A stretch of 64,000 bases of DNA. It comes from Rikenella microfusus DSM 15922 (GTDB lineage Bacteria > Bacteroidota > Bacteroidia > Bacteroidales > Rikenellaceae). Where the stretch lies: the NCBI RefSeq assembly GCF_000427365.1, contig NZ_ATXW01000001.1, positions 1-64,000 on the forward strand. The letters are read 5' to 3'. The notes beneath the pieces were generated by a model. That model saw only the letters and a program-made list of their open reading frames with translations, ran no database searches and was not told the origin of the DNA. Positions within the stretch are counted from its first letter, which is position 1, and each line of letters starts with the position of its first letter. The position numbers were made by a program, and so were the translations under genes. Shown here one piece after another: positions 1-8,178 of this stretch.

Positions 1-29
1 CTAGCACCGGATTCGTTATCTTCGGGGCC

Positions 30-440
30 ATGATAACACAAACTGTTTTCACGCTGCGTCCCCGTTCCCGCGGTTTCCACCTGGTGACGGACGAAATTTC
101 CGCCCGTTTGCCGGAATTGCCCGCGACCGGACTGCTGCATTTGTTTATCCGCCACACCTCGGCGGCACTGACGATCAATGAAAATGCCGATCCGGACGTT
201 CAGAGCGACCTAGAGACGATTTTCAACCGTTTGGTACCCGAAAGGCAACCCTATTACCGCCATACGCTGGAGGGCGACGACGATATGCCCGCCCATGCCA
301 AAACGAGCCTCGCCGGAACATCCGTGACCGTGCCGATCACCGGGGGACGGCTGAATCTGGGCGTATGGCAGGGGATTTACCTGTGCGAATTCCGCGACCG
401 GGCTTCGGGCCGGCAGGTCGTCGCGACGATTATCGGTTGA
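30..440 (+). CDS. yjbQ: YjbQ/UPF0047 family protein
   Basis: A 136-residue single-domain protein matching the small YjbQ (UPF0047) family in length and motifs. The run RHTSAALTINENADPD (about residues 41-56) and the C-terminal GGRLNLGVWQGIYLCEF are the family's conserved blocks, containing the conserved His, Ser/Thr and Trp-Gln residues. Family knowledge: the E. coli member can substitute for thiamine-phosphate synthase, but its physiological role is unsettled. Only 29 bases precede the start, so promoter and left neighbour are unseen. Its last 11 bases overlap the convergent glycosyltransferase gene. Family assignment is firm; function is not. Confidence 0.88.
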   Translation: MITQTVFTLRPRSRGFHLVTDEISARLPELPATGLLHLFIRHTSAALTINENADPDVQSDLETIFNRLVPERQPYYRHTLEGDDDMPAHAKTSLAGTSVTVPITGGRLNLGVWQGIYLCEFRDRASGRQVVATIIG

Positions 441-1560
441 GTACCCGTTCGTAAGTCTGCCATAAAGTCGGGAACAGAGCCTCTTCCCGGAAATTCAGGG
501 CATATTCGGCTCCTTTCGCCGCCATTTCCCGGCGCAGGCTTTCGGAACCCAGCACCCGTTCGAGAGCGGCCCGCATTTCCGATACCGACTGCGGATCGAC
601 ATACAGGGCCGCGTCGCCTCCGGTTTCCGGGAATACGCCTCCGGCGCTGGTAATGACCGGCGTACCGCAATTCAGGGCCTCCAGAATCGGAATGCCGAAC
701 CCTTCGAAAAGGGATGCGTAAACCAAAACCGAGGCCATGCGGTAGATGGCCGGCAGGTCGGAAAAACGGATGCCGTTGCGGAAATGCAACAAGTGCCCGA
801 TTCCTTTCGATGCGGCATACGCCTCGATTTCGTCTTTATAGGAAGTCCAGCGGCCGCAGGCGACCAGCGGGAGACCGAAGTTTCCTTCGGCCATCGCCTG
901 GACGGTCAGCAACAGATTCTTGCGCGGCTCCACCGTACCGACGCTCAGAATGAAAGGCCCGGAGGGCAATGCGTACCGCCTCCGTGCCTCTTCGATCGAG
1001 GCGGCGGGTACCGCTTCGTAAAACATCGGGTTGCAGCCCTGGTAAACGATGTCGATTTTTTCAGGGTCGATGTGCCAAAAGCGTACCAGGTCGTCCCGCG
1101 TCTGGCGGCTGATAGCGATGATGCGGTCGGCCGCTTCGCAGCTGCGTTTGTATTTGCGCGTGTACAGCGTCCGGTCTGCGGGTTTGTAAAGTTCCGGATA
1201 GCGGACGAAAATCAGGTCGTGCATGGTCACCACCGACCTCACGCCGCTGCGTCCGATGTCTGTCGGCAGTTCGTGGCTCAGACCGTGATAGAGATCGCAG
1301 CCGGCTTTCCCGGCGTCGCGCCCCAGCAGACAGGTGCGCCAGAGGCTGCGCAAAGGTCCGCGGAGGAACCGGGAGGAGGGATAGTGCGTCTCGGCGTTCG
1401 GGGGCAGGACGAATCCCTGCGTATTGCCGGGTTTGGGCGAAAAGAGGGCGATGCGGATTTCGGGACGGAAACGGGCTACCATTTCCACCGTGCTGCGACT
1501 GTAATTGCCCAAACCGCTGCCGTTGAAGAACAGCCGTTTGGCATCGTATCCGATTTTCAT
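430..1560 (-). CDS. GT4-type glycosyltransferase
   Basis: A 376-residue GT-B fold glycosyltransferase of family 4 type. The C-terminal half carries GTVEPRKNL (near residue 208, start of the donor-binding domain) and EGFGIPILEALNCGTPV, which contains the E-x7-E motif used in retaining GT4 enzymes. The N-terminal half has a YHGLSHELP stretch typical of acceptor domains in mannosyl/rhamnosyltransferase-like members. There is no signal peptide or membrane segment, so it should act in the cytoplasm or at the inner face of the membrane on a sugar-nucleotide donor. Donor and acceptor cannot be told from sequence, and no polysaccharide cluster surrounds it. Its 3' end overlaps yjbQ convergently. Confidence 0.85.
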   Translation of the reverse strand: MKIGYDAKRLFFNGSGLGNYSRSTVEMVARFRPEIRIALFSPKPGNTQGFVLPPNAETHYPSSRFLRGPLRSLWRTCLLGRDAGKAGCDLYHGLSHELPTDIGRSGVRSVVTMHDLIFVRYPELYKPADRTLYTRKYKRSCEAADRIIAISRQTRDDLVRFWHIDPEKIDIVYQGCNPMFYEAVPAASIEEARRRYALPSGPFILSVGTVEPRKNLLLTVQAMAEGNFGLPLVACGRWTSYKDEIEAYAASKGIGHLLHFRNGIRFSDLPAIYRMASVLVYASLFEGFGIPILEALNCGTPVITSAGGVFPETGGDAALYVDPQSVSEMRAALERVLGSESLRREMAAKGAEYALNFREEALFPTLWQTYERVLNR

Positions 1561-1625
1561 CGATCTGAAGGGTATAATTGCGTTTGCCGCAAATGTACGC
1601 CAATAAATCCGTATTTTAGCAGCTT

Positions 1626-2087
1626 ATGGAGATCGAACTTACACCGGTAACCGGGACGGAATATCCGCGGCTGGTCGAAATCTGGGAGGCGTCCGTGCGG
1701 GCCACGCACCATTTCCTGCGCCCCGGCGACACGGAGTTCTACAAGGCGCGGATGCCGGCCTGCCTCCGGTCCGTCCGCCTGACGGCAGCCCGGGACGAGG
1801 CAGGACGCATAACGGCTTTTCTGGGAACGTGCGACGGGAATATCGAGATGCTTTTCGTACACCCGGAAGAGCGCGGGCGGGGAATCGGGAAAACTTTAGT
1901 GCGTTATGCTGTCGGCAAACTCGGTTGCGGGCGCGTGGATATCAATGAACAGAACGGGCAAGCCGTGGGATTTTACGAAAAGCTGGGATTCCGGAAGACG
2001 GGGCGGTCGCCCGTCGATGCCGAAGGCAGACCCTATCTGATCCTGCATCTCGGACTACCGGGCGTAGTTTGCGGCGCAGCGGAATAA
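1626..2087 (+). CDS. GNAT family N-acetyltransferase
   Basis: A 153-residue GCN5-related acetyltransferase. The acetyl-CoA pyrophosphate loop is seen as RGRGIGKTLVRYA after the strand IEMLFVHPEE, and the C-terminal VGFYEKLGFRKTG is the usual last helix/strand of the fold. Length and motif order resemble the YjaB subgroup. The acceptor substrate is unknown. It is divergent from the glycosyltransferase, with a 65-base spacer, and is followed by mntP, which has its own promoter inside the 3' end of this gene. Confidence 0.82.
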   Translation: MEIELTPVTGTEYPRLVEIWEASVRATHHFLRPGDTEFYKARMPACLRSVRLTAARDEAGRITAFLGTCDGNIEMLFVHPEERGRGIGKTLVRYAVGKLGCGRVDINEQNGQAVGFYEKLGFRKTGRSPVDAEGRPYLILHLGLPGVVCGAAE

Positions 2088-2099
2088 TCCCTAAATTTG
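2068..2099 (+). promoter_or_regulatory. Bacteroidetes-type promoter for mntP
   Basis: A TTTG box (2068-2071), a 20-bp spacer and TAAATTTG (2092-2099) fit the Bacteroidetes -33/-7 consensus. The start codon of mntP is 20 bp downstream. The -33 box lies within the end of the preceding acetyltransferase gene. No manganese-sensing riboswitch could be fitted into so short a leader. Confidence 0.6.
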
Positions 2100-2118
2100 G
2101 AGCTTCAAAATCCCTGTC

Positions 2119-2715
2119 ATGGATTTTATCACCCTGTTGCTGTTCGCCGTCGGCCTTTGTTTCGACTCTTTTGCCGTGTCGCTGTCGTGCGGCATGTCTT
2201 GTTGCGCCTGCACGCGCCGGCGGATGTTCCGTTTTGCCGCGATATTGGGATTGTGTCAGGGGCTGACGCCGTTGGCGGGATGGGCGGTGGCGACCAATTT
2301 CCGGACGGTGATCGAGGCTTACGACCATTGGATCGCTTTCGTGTTGTTGTTGTTCCTGGGCGGGAAAATGATTTGGGAGTCGTGCGGCGAAGAGGACGGA
2401 GAACATCTCAAAGGGAACCCGTTCGCGTTGGGCCGCAATGTGATGCTGGGCATCGCGACCAGTATCGACGCGCTGGTGGCGGGGATCGCCATGGCATTGC
2501 TGCCGCTGACGATCGTTCCGTCCGACTCGCAGCTGCTCAATATGCTGGCTGCGGTGTTCATCATCGCTCTGGTAACGCTCGTTTCATCTTTGACCGGACT
2601 GTACCTGGGGCGTCGGAGCCGGGGAAAATTGGGCGAGCGGGCCGAATTGATCGGGGGGATCATCCTGATCCTGATCGGAATCAAGGTGCTCGCGGAGCAT
2701 TTGTCCGAAGTATAG
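2119..2715 (+). CDS. mntP: manganese efflux pump MntP
   Basis: A 198-residue, six-helix membrane protein of the MntP family, exporting Mn2+ across the inner membrane. The two halves show the internal repeat of the family, each with a conserved acidic residue in a membrane helix: GLCFDSFAVSLSCG near residue 12 and ATSIDALVAGIAM near residue 113. Hydrophobic helices alternate with short loops, and the middle loop (about residues 85-105) is charged. Its length is slightly above that of the E. coli protein. It has its own promoter. A cysteine/arginine-rich loop (CGMSCCACTRRR) after helix 1 is unusual and might bind metal. Confidence 0.92.
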   Translation: MDFITLLLFAVGLCFDSFAVSLSCGMSCCACTRRRMFRFAAILGLCQGLTPLAGWAVATNFRTVIEAYDHWIAFVLLLFLGGKMIWESCGEEDGEHLKGNPFALGRNVMLGIATSIDALVAGIAMALLPLTIVPSDSQLLNMLAAVFIIALVTLVSSLTGLYLGRRSRGKLGERAELIGGIILILIGIKVLAEHLSEV

Positions 2716-2740
2716 CGATTAACCTAAACTACTGAACGAT

Positions 2741-3778
2741 ATGATGAAAAAACTGTTTATCCTGGCGGTCGGTCTGCTGTGCACGGCCTGGCAGGGTGCT
2801 GCGGCCCGGGAGATCAAAGTCCTGCAACTCAATATCTGGCAGGAAGGGACTTCGGTACCGAACGGGTACGAATCCATGATCGACGAGATCGCTTATGCCG
2901 ATGCCGACTTCGTAATGCTCAGCGAAGTGCGCAATTACAGCGATACGAGACTGTGCGACCGGATGGTCGAGTCGCTCAAGGCGAAAGGCAAAACGTATTA
3001 TTCCTTCAAAAGCAAGGATTCGGGGCTGCTCAGCAAATATCCGATTTCGGACAGCGTGACGATTTTCCCGGAAAAGGACGACCACGGAAGTATGTATAAA
3101 TTGATCGCTACGTTGCCCGAAGGACAAAAGGCGAGCGTCTATACGGCCCATCTGGATTATACCAACTGCGCTTACTATCGGGTACGGGGGTACGACGGGA
3201 GCACGTGGGCCGAACTTCCGGAGCCGGATACCGATCTGGAGAGCATTTTAGCGGACAATGTGGCTTCGCAGCGCGACGATGCGATCCGTTTGTTCATCGC
3301 GGATGCCGCTAAGGACGCCGCGGCCGGGAATTTGATTTTTCTGGCCGGAGATTTCAACGAACCGTCGCATCTGGACTGGACGGAGGCGACCCGGGACAGC
3401 GCCGACCATCGCGGGCTGGTGGTGCCGTGGACGGTGACCACCCTGCTCGAAGAGGCGGGATATGCCGATTCGTACCGGGTGAAATACCCGAATCCCGTGA
3501 CCCATCCGGGATATACTTATCCGGCGGATTGTCCGGGAGCCAAAATGAGCCAGTTGTTATGGGCGCCCGAGGCGGACGAACGCGAACGGATCGACTTTAT
3601 CTTTTACCGTCCGGACAAACGGTTGAAACTGAAAGACATCACGATTTTCGGACCGAAAGGGTCGGTTCAGCGGGGCAAGCGGATGGTCGAAACTTCTCAG
3701 GATCCTTTCCTGCTGCCCTCGACCGACAACTGGCCGACGGATCACAAAGGCGTGCTGGCGACTTTCCGGGTGAAATAA
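2741..3778 (+). CDS. secreted endonuclease/exonuclease/phosphatase family protein
   Basis: A 345-residue protein with a Sec signal peptide (about the first 22 residues, ending in a cleavable Ala-Ala-Ala stretch) followed by an EEP (DNase I-like) domain. Visible active-site motifs are LQLNIW (Asn), the metal-binding Glu in SEVRN, LAGDFNEP (Asp/Asn pair) and the final catalytic His in DWPTDHKGV (NWPTDHKGV as read). All catalytic positions are present, so it should be an active phosphodiesterase or phosphatase in the periplasm or outside. The substrate could be nucleic acid, inositol phosphate or sphingomyelin-like lipid and is not predictable. It lies 25 bp after mntP. Confidence 0.85.
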   Translation: MMKKLFILAVGLLCTAWQGAAAREIKVLQLNIWQEGTSVPNGYESMIDEIAYADADFVMLSEVRNYSDTRLCDRMVESLKAKGKTYYSFKSKDSGLLSKYPISDSVTIFPEKDDHGSMYKLIATLPEGQKASVYTAHLDYTNCAYYRVRGYDGSTWAELPEPDTDLESILADNVASQRDDAIRLFIADAAKDAAAGNLIFLAGDFNEPSHLDWTEATRDSADHRGLVVPWTVTTLLEEAGYADSYRVKYPNPVTHPGYTYPADCPGAKMSQLLWAPEADERERIDFIFYRPDKRLKLKDITIFGPKGSVQRGKRMVETSQDPFLLPSTDNWPTDHKGVLATFRVK

Positions 3779-3804
3779 TTTTTGCCGGAAAAATCGCCTG
3801 CCGG

Positions 3805-3835
3805 TTTGCAGGTATGCGGAAAAGCCTTATATTTG
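3805..3835 (+). promoter_or_regulatory. promoter of tRNA-Asp
   Basis: TTTG at 3805-3808, a 19-bp spacer and TATATTTG at 3828-3835 form a near-perfect Bacteroidetes promoter 42 bp before the mature tRNA-Asp 5' end. Confidence 0.65.
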
Positions 3836-3877
3836 CATTCGCAATTCCGGAACGAAAGAATTGCAGACCGGTATGTT

Positions 3878-3951
3878 GGTGCGGTAGTTCAGCTGGTTAG
3901 AATACCTGCCTGTCACGCAGGGGGTCGCGAGTTCGAGTCTCGTCCGCACCG
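3878..3951 (+). tRNA. tRNA-Asp (GTC)
   Basis: Complete cloverleaf: the 7-bp acceptor stem GGTGCGG pairs with CCGCACC (3944-3950), discriminator G at 3951. The anticodon loop CTGTCAC within stem CCTGC/GCAGG gives anticodon GTC (Asp), and GTTCGAGTC is the T-arm loop. CCA is not encoded. It is flanked by its own promoter and a rho-independent terminator, so it is a monocistronic tRNA unit. Confidence 0.96.
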
Positions 3952-3965
3952 CTTCTTTCGCGAAG

Positions 3966-3990
3966 GCCTCTTGAAAAAGAGGCTTTTTTT
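3966..3990 (+). terminator. rho-independent terminator after tRNA-Asp
   Basis: Stem GCCTCTT / AAGAGGC (7 bp, GAAA loop) followed by seven T residues. Confidence 0.85.
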
Positions 3991-4223
3991 ATTGGGGGGG
4001 GCCGGCTGCGGGGGGAGCGGTCGATTCTTTTTCATCCGCCGTGCGGTTGCCGCGTCTGTCGTATTTCCGGTTCCATGCACTTCTTTCCGTCGTATCCGTT
4101 TCCCGGTCGCATATTCGGAAAATTATCCATTCAATTAGATTTTTTGTCCATTTCGATTGTCTGAGCGAGTCGATACTTTTGTACGTCAGGTAAGCAGAAA
4201 TATACCTTAAACGTATCGAAATC

Positions 4224-5201
4224 ATGCTCAAATTTTCCTCCCGTTTACTCCTGTTGTCTTTGGCGGTCGGCGGTTCGTTCTCGTGTTCCCCGACCGAAAA
4301 ACCGTTGACTTTCACCATCGCTTCCGATTTCCATGCCCAGGATGTGCCGGACGGCGGCGCCCGTCTCGAAGCCTTTATCGATTCGGCTGCCGCCCGAAAG
4401 GTCGATTTCGTGATCGAATTGGGCGATTTTTGCCGGCTGGACAGTGCCAGCGAACCTTTCCGCCGTATTTGGGCACGTTTCCCCGGCGACAAATACCATG
4501 TGATCGGCAATCACGATATGGATGCCTACGATGCCGAAACCTACGTCCGCGGTATGGGGATGCCGAACCGTTACTACTCGTTCGACAAAGGCGACTATCA
4601 TTTCGTCGTGCTGGACGGCAACAACCTGTTCGACGGCGAAAAATACACCCATTACGCTCATGCCAATTATTACGGGAATGCCAAACAGAGGGCGTTTATC
4701 GACCCGGAACAGGTCGAATGGCTTCGGGACGATTTGGCCTCGACCGGGAAACGGTGCGTCATTTTCTCGCATCAGAGCCTCGACCGGGCGGTCGGCAATC
4801 GCGAAGAGGTTCGCAAAGTGCTGGAAGAGGAGAACGAACGGGCCGGATTCAAAAAGGTAGTCGCGGCATTCAGCGGGCACAACCACAGCAATTACACGAA
4901 GACGATCAATGGCATCACGTACATCCAGATCAACAGCGCCTCTTACGTATGGGTCGATCAGCCTTCCGGTACCGAACGGCGTTATCCTGAAGACATCAAC
5001 CGAAAATACACCGTCCTGGAGTACTCGATCACTTACGATCGTCCCCTGTTCGGTATCGTCACGCTGACAGGCGACGGCCTTACGTTGGAAGGCGTCGAGG
5101 GAGCCTTCCTGCCGCCGCTGCCCAGGGAAGTCGGTCTGGGGGACAGTCTCGGGCCATTCCCGTTGGTACCCTGGATCCGCGATGTCGAACTGCGATTCTG
5201 A
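4224..5201 (+). CDS. calcineurin-like metallophosphatase lipoprotein
   Basis: A 325-residue exported lipoprotein: basic N-terminus, hydrophobic segment and the lipobox-like GSFSC (Cys near residue 21). The metallophosphoesterase motifs follow in order: ASDFHAQD, ELGDFCR, the GNHD signature in IGNHDMDAY, FSHQS and GHNHSN, which together supply the dinuclear metal ligands. It should hydrolyse a phosphate mono- or diester outside the inner membrane. It starts 272 bp after the tRNA-Asp terminator. It is followed at 75 bp by the GH2 lipoprotein gene and may be co-transcribed with the two glycosidase-like genes, which would suggest scavenging of phosphorylated or host-derived glycans (inference). 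Confidence 0.85.
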   Translation: MLKFSSRLLLLSLAVGGSFSCSPTEKPLTFTIASDFHAQDVPDGGARLEAFIDSAAARKVDFVIELGDFCRLDSASEPFRRIWARFPGDKYHVIGNHDMDAYDAETYVRGMGMPNRYYSFDKGDYHFVVLDGNNLFDGEKYTHYAHANYYGNAKQRAFIDPEQVEWLRDDLASTGKRCVIFSHQSLDRAVGNREEVRKVLEEENERAGFKKVVAAFSGHNHSNYTKTINGITYIQINSASYVWVDQPSGTERRYPEDINRKYTVLEYSITYDRPLFGIVTLTGDGLTLEGVEGAFLPPLPREVGLGDSLGPFPLVPWIRDVELRF

Positions 5202-5276
5202 CCGAACCGGAATTTCGGCCGCTGACCCCAACCGGCCGCCCCTGCTCGAACGGCGGCTAATCCAAACTCAAATACC

Positions 5277-8093
5277 TTGTTTCATATGATAAAACGAATT
5301 GCGCTCTTATGGGCAGGATTGCCTGTTTTACTGCTCCTTTTACTGGTTTCTTGCCGGAAATCCTCTCCTTATCTGTCGTTGGCCGGCGAATGGCGTTTCG
5401 CGCTCGATCCGGACGACGTCGGTACGGAACAGGAATGGCAGAAGCGGACGCTCGACGGGACAATTTTTCTGCCCGGTTCGCTCCAGGAACAAGGCTATGG
5501 AGAGAATATAGGCGTGGAAACGCCGTGGACGGGCCAGATCGTGGACAGCTCCTGGTATGCAGAGCCGCAATATGCGGCATACCGGCAACCGGGAAACATC
5601 AAAGTCCCGTTTTGGCTCAATCCCGACAAACATTATGTCGGGGTGGCCTGGTACCAGAAAACGATCCGCATACCGGCCGGATGGGAAAACCGTCCCGTCG
5701 TGCTGGAACTGGAACGAGCCCACTGGACGACGACCCTTTACCTGGACGGCGAGCAGGTCGGCGCACAGGAGGCGTTGCAGACTCCGCACCGTTATGTGCT
5801 GGATGGGCTGGAGACCGGCGAACATATGCTGACCCTGCGGGTGGACAACCGGCTCCATGTGGACGTGGGAATGAATGCGCACAGCGTGTCGGACCATACG
5901 CAGACCAACTGGAACGGCATTATCGGTCGGATCGGGTTGTCGGCCAAGCCCGCCCGGTATATCGAATCGGTACGCATCGACCCCGATATCCGGACGAAAC
6001 AGGCCCGTGTAACCGTTTCTTTAGCCGGTCGGCCGGACGGGGAGGCCGAATTGATCTTGCAGGCCCTCGCTGCGGACGGGACCCGGCTCGGCGATGCAGT
6101 GCAGGTAAAAGCGGGACCGGGCGACACGCTCGCGGAAGCGACCGTCGATTTGGGACCGCAGGCAGAGCTGTGGTCGGAATACACGCCGGTCGTCTATACG
6201 ATGGAGGTATCGCTGCGCTCCGCCTCGGGGAGCGACAGGTACCGTTCCGATTTCGGCCTGCGCGAATTCAAAGCGGACGGCACGCGCTTCGCGGTGAACG
6301 GAAATCCGGTGTTCCTGCGGGGCACGCTGGAGTGCTGCGTATTCCCGCAGACCGGTTACCCGGCCATGGAAGCGGACAGCTGGGCCGGAATTTACCGTAA
6401 ATGCAAAGAATACGGGCTGAACCACGTGCGGTTCCATTCGTGGTGTCCTCCGGAAGCCGCATTCCGCGCAGCCGACAGCATGGGGATATACTTGCAGGTC
6501 GAATGCGGCGGCTGGGCCGAGATCGGCAGTGGCAAGCCGCAGGACGAATGGTTCCGGCGGGAGAGCGACCGCATATTGAAAGAGTACGGCAATCACCCTT
6601 CGTTTTGCCTGATGGCCTATGGCAACGAACCCTCCGGCGACGGACAGGGGCGCTACCTGTCGGAACTGATCGAATATTGGCGCGGGAAAGATCCGCGGCG
6701 CGTATATACCGGCGCGGCCGGATGGCCCTATCTGGACAATGCCGACTATTGGAACACGCCGGATCCCCGGATTCAGGCATGGGGAGCGGGGACGAACAGC
6801 GTCATCAACCGCGAAGTGCCGCGGACGGATTACGATTTTGCGGGAATCATCCGGAAAAACATGCCGACGGTCAGCCATGAAATCGGGCAATGGTGCGTCT
6901 ACCCGAATTTCGGCGAAATTCCGAAGTATACCGGCGTGCTGAAAGCGAAAAACCTGGAAATTTTCAGCGAAACGCTGGCCGGAAAAAGTATGGGAGATAT
7001 GGCGGAAACTTTCCTCTATGCTTCCGGTCGGTTACAGACGTTGTGTTACAAGGCTGACATCGAAGCAGCTCTGCGAACGCCGGGTTTCGCCGGTTTCCAG
7101 CTGCTCGGACTGAACGACTTCCCCGGCCAGGGAACGGCTCTGGTCGGCGTGCTCGACCCGTTCTGGGAAGAGAAAGGTTATACGGACGGAGCGGAATTCC
7201 GGATGTTCTGCAACCGGACGGTACCGCTGGTCCGTTTCCCGAAAATGGTTTGGCAGAACGACGAGGTGCTGGAGGCCCCTGTGGAAGTGGCCCATTTCGG
7301 CGAACGCGGACTGACCGGAGCGGAAATCGAGTGGCAGATTACCACGAAGGACGGCAGGGAACTGACCTCGGGGGATTCGATAAGGGATTTACCGTTGGGC
7401 AACTGCATTCCGGCCGGTACGATCCGTTGCGATCTGGCGCAACTGAAAAAACCCGCGCAATTGATCGTATCGGTCGGGATCGCCGGAACGGAGATTCGTA
7501 ACCGGTGGAATATCTGGGTCTATCCGGCCGCGAAGAAGACCGTGAACGAATCTCCGTATATCGCGACCCGGCTGGACGCTGCGGCGCGGGCCGAACTCGA
7601 AAGGGGCGGTTCGGTGCTGCTTTTGCCTTACGGGACGCTTACGGCCGAACAGGGAGGCGATATCCCGGTGGGATTTTCCAGTATTTTCTGGAATACGGCC
7701 TGGACGCGGGGACAGGCGCCGCATACGCTCGGCATCAGTTGCGATTCGGAGCATCCCGCTTTGGCGGCTTTCCCGAACGAAGGGGTGAGCGACTATCAGT
7801 GGTGGGACCTGATGAACCGTTGCCAGGCCCTGGATCTGGACGGTTATCCGGATGAATTCCGGCCGATCGTCCATATTATCGACGACTGGTTTACCAACCG
7901 GAAACTGGGCTTGCTTTACGAAGCCCGTATGGGCAACGGGAAACTCGTGGTATGCGGCGCCGATTTGCAGAACGATCTGGATCGACGGCCGGCCGCGGCC
8001 CAATTCCGACAAAGTCTGCTGGAATATATGGCCTCGGATGCGTTCGACCCTGTTCAACGGCTGGAACCGGAAATGCTGGAAAGAAAAAAATAA
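5277..8093 (+). CDS. glycoside hydrolase family 2 lipoprotein
   Basis: A 938-residue GH2 enzyme with a lipoprotein signal (LLVSC). Domains in order: sugar-binding jelly-roll (about 30-200, ending in the NWNGIIGRIGL motif), Ig-like domain (about 215-325), TIM barrel (about 330-650) and C-terminal beta domains. The barrel holds the acid/base Glu in YGNEPSG (E451) and a probable nucleophile in SHEIGQW (E535), so the retaining mechanism looks intact. Substrate (beta-galactoside, glucuronide, mannoside) is not decidable by eye. No SusC/SusD pair is present nearby, so it is not in a classical PUL. The next gene is a second glycosidase-like protein 85 bp downstream. Confidence 0.9.
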   Translation: MFHMIKRIALLWAGLPVLLLLLLVSCRKSSPYLSLAGEWRFALDPDDVGTEQEWQKRTLDGTIFLPGSLQEQGYGENIGVETPWTGQIVDSSWYAEPQYAAYRQPGNIKVPFWLNPDKHYVGVAWYQKTIRIPAGWENRPVVLELERAHWTTTLYLDGEQVGAQEALQTPHRYVLDGLETGEHMLTLRVDNRLHVDVGMNAHSVSDHTQTNWNGIIGRIGLSAKPARYIESVRIDPDIRTKQARVTVSLAGRPDGEAELILQALAADGTRLGDAVQVKAGPGDTLAEATVDLGPQAELWSEYTPVVYTMEVSLRSASGSDRYRSDFGLREFKADGTRFAVNGNPVFLRGTLECCVFPQTGYPAMEADSWAGIYRKCKEYGLNHVRFHSWCPPEAAFRAADSMGIYLQVECGGWAEIGSGKPQDEWFRRESDRILKEYGNHPSFCLMAYGNEPSGDGQGRYLSELIEYWRGKDPRRVYTGAAGWPYLDNADYWNTPDPRIQAWGAGTNSVINREVPRTDYDFAGIIRKNMPTVSHEIGQWCVYPNFGEIPKYTGVLKAKNLEIFSETLAGKSMGDMAETFLYASGRLQTLCYKADIEAALRTPGFAGFQLLGLNDFPGQGTALVGVLDPFWEEKGYTDGAEFRMFCNRTVPLVRFPKMVWQNDEVLEAPVEVAHFGERGLTGAEIEWQITTKDGRELTSGDSIRDLPLGNCIPAGTIRCDLAQLKKPAQLIVSVGIAGTEIRNRWNIWVYPAAKKTVNESPYIATRLDAAARAELERGGSVLLLPYGTLTAEQGGDIPVGFSSIFWNTAWTRGQAPHTLGISCDSEHPALAAFPNEGVSDYQWWDLMNRCQALDLDGYPDEFRPIVHIIDDWFTNRKLGLLYEARMGNGKLVVCGADLQNDLDRRPAAAQFRQSLLEYMASDAFDPVQRLEPEMLERKK

Positions 8094-8178
8094 ACGTCCC
8101 TGAAAATCGTATCTTAGTGCGACGGTTTGCCGGATGCAAGCCGTAGCAGAGATCGTTTCAGTCAAAAATCAGATACGG

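Noticed and set aside
784-1650. 288-residue plus-strand frame opposite the glycosyltransferase
   Set aside because: Shadow of the minus-strand gene caused by GC-rich third positions; no domain features.
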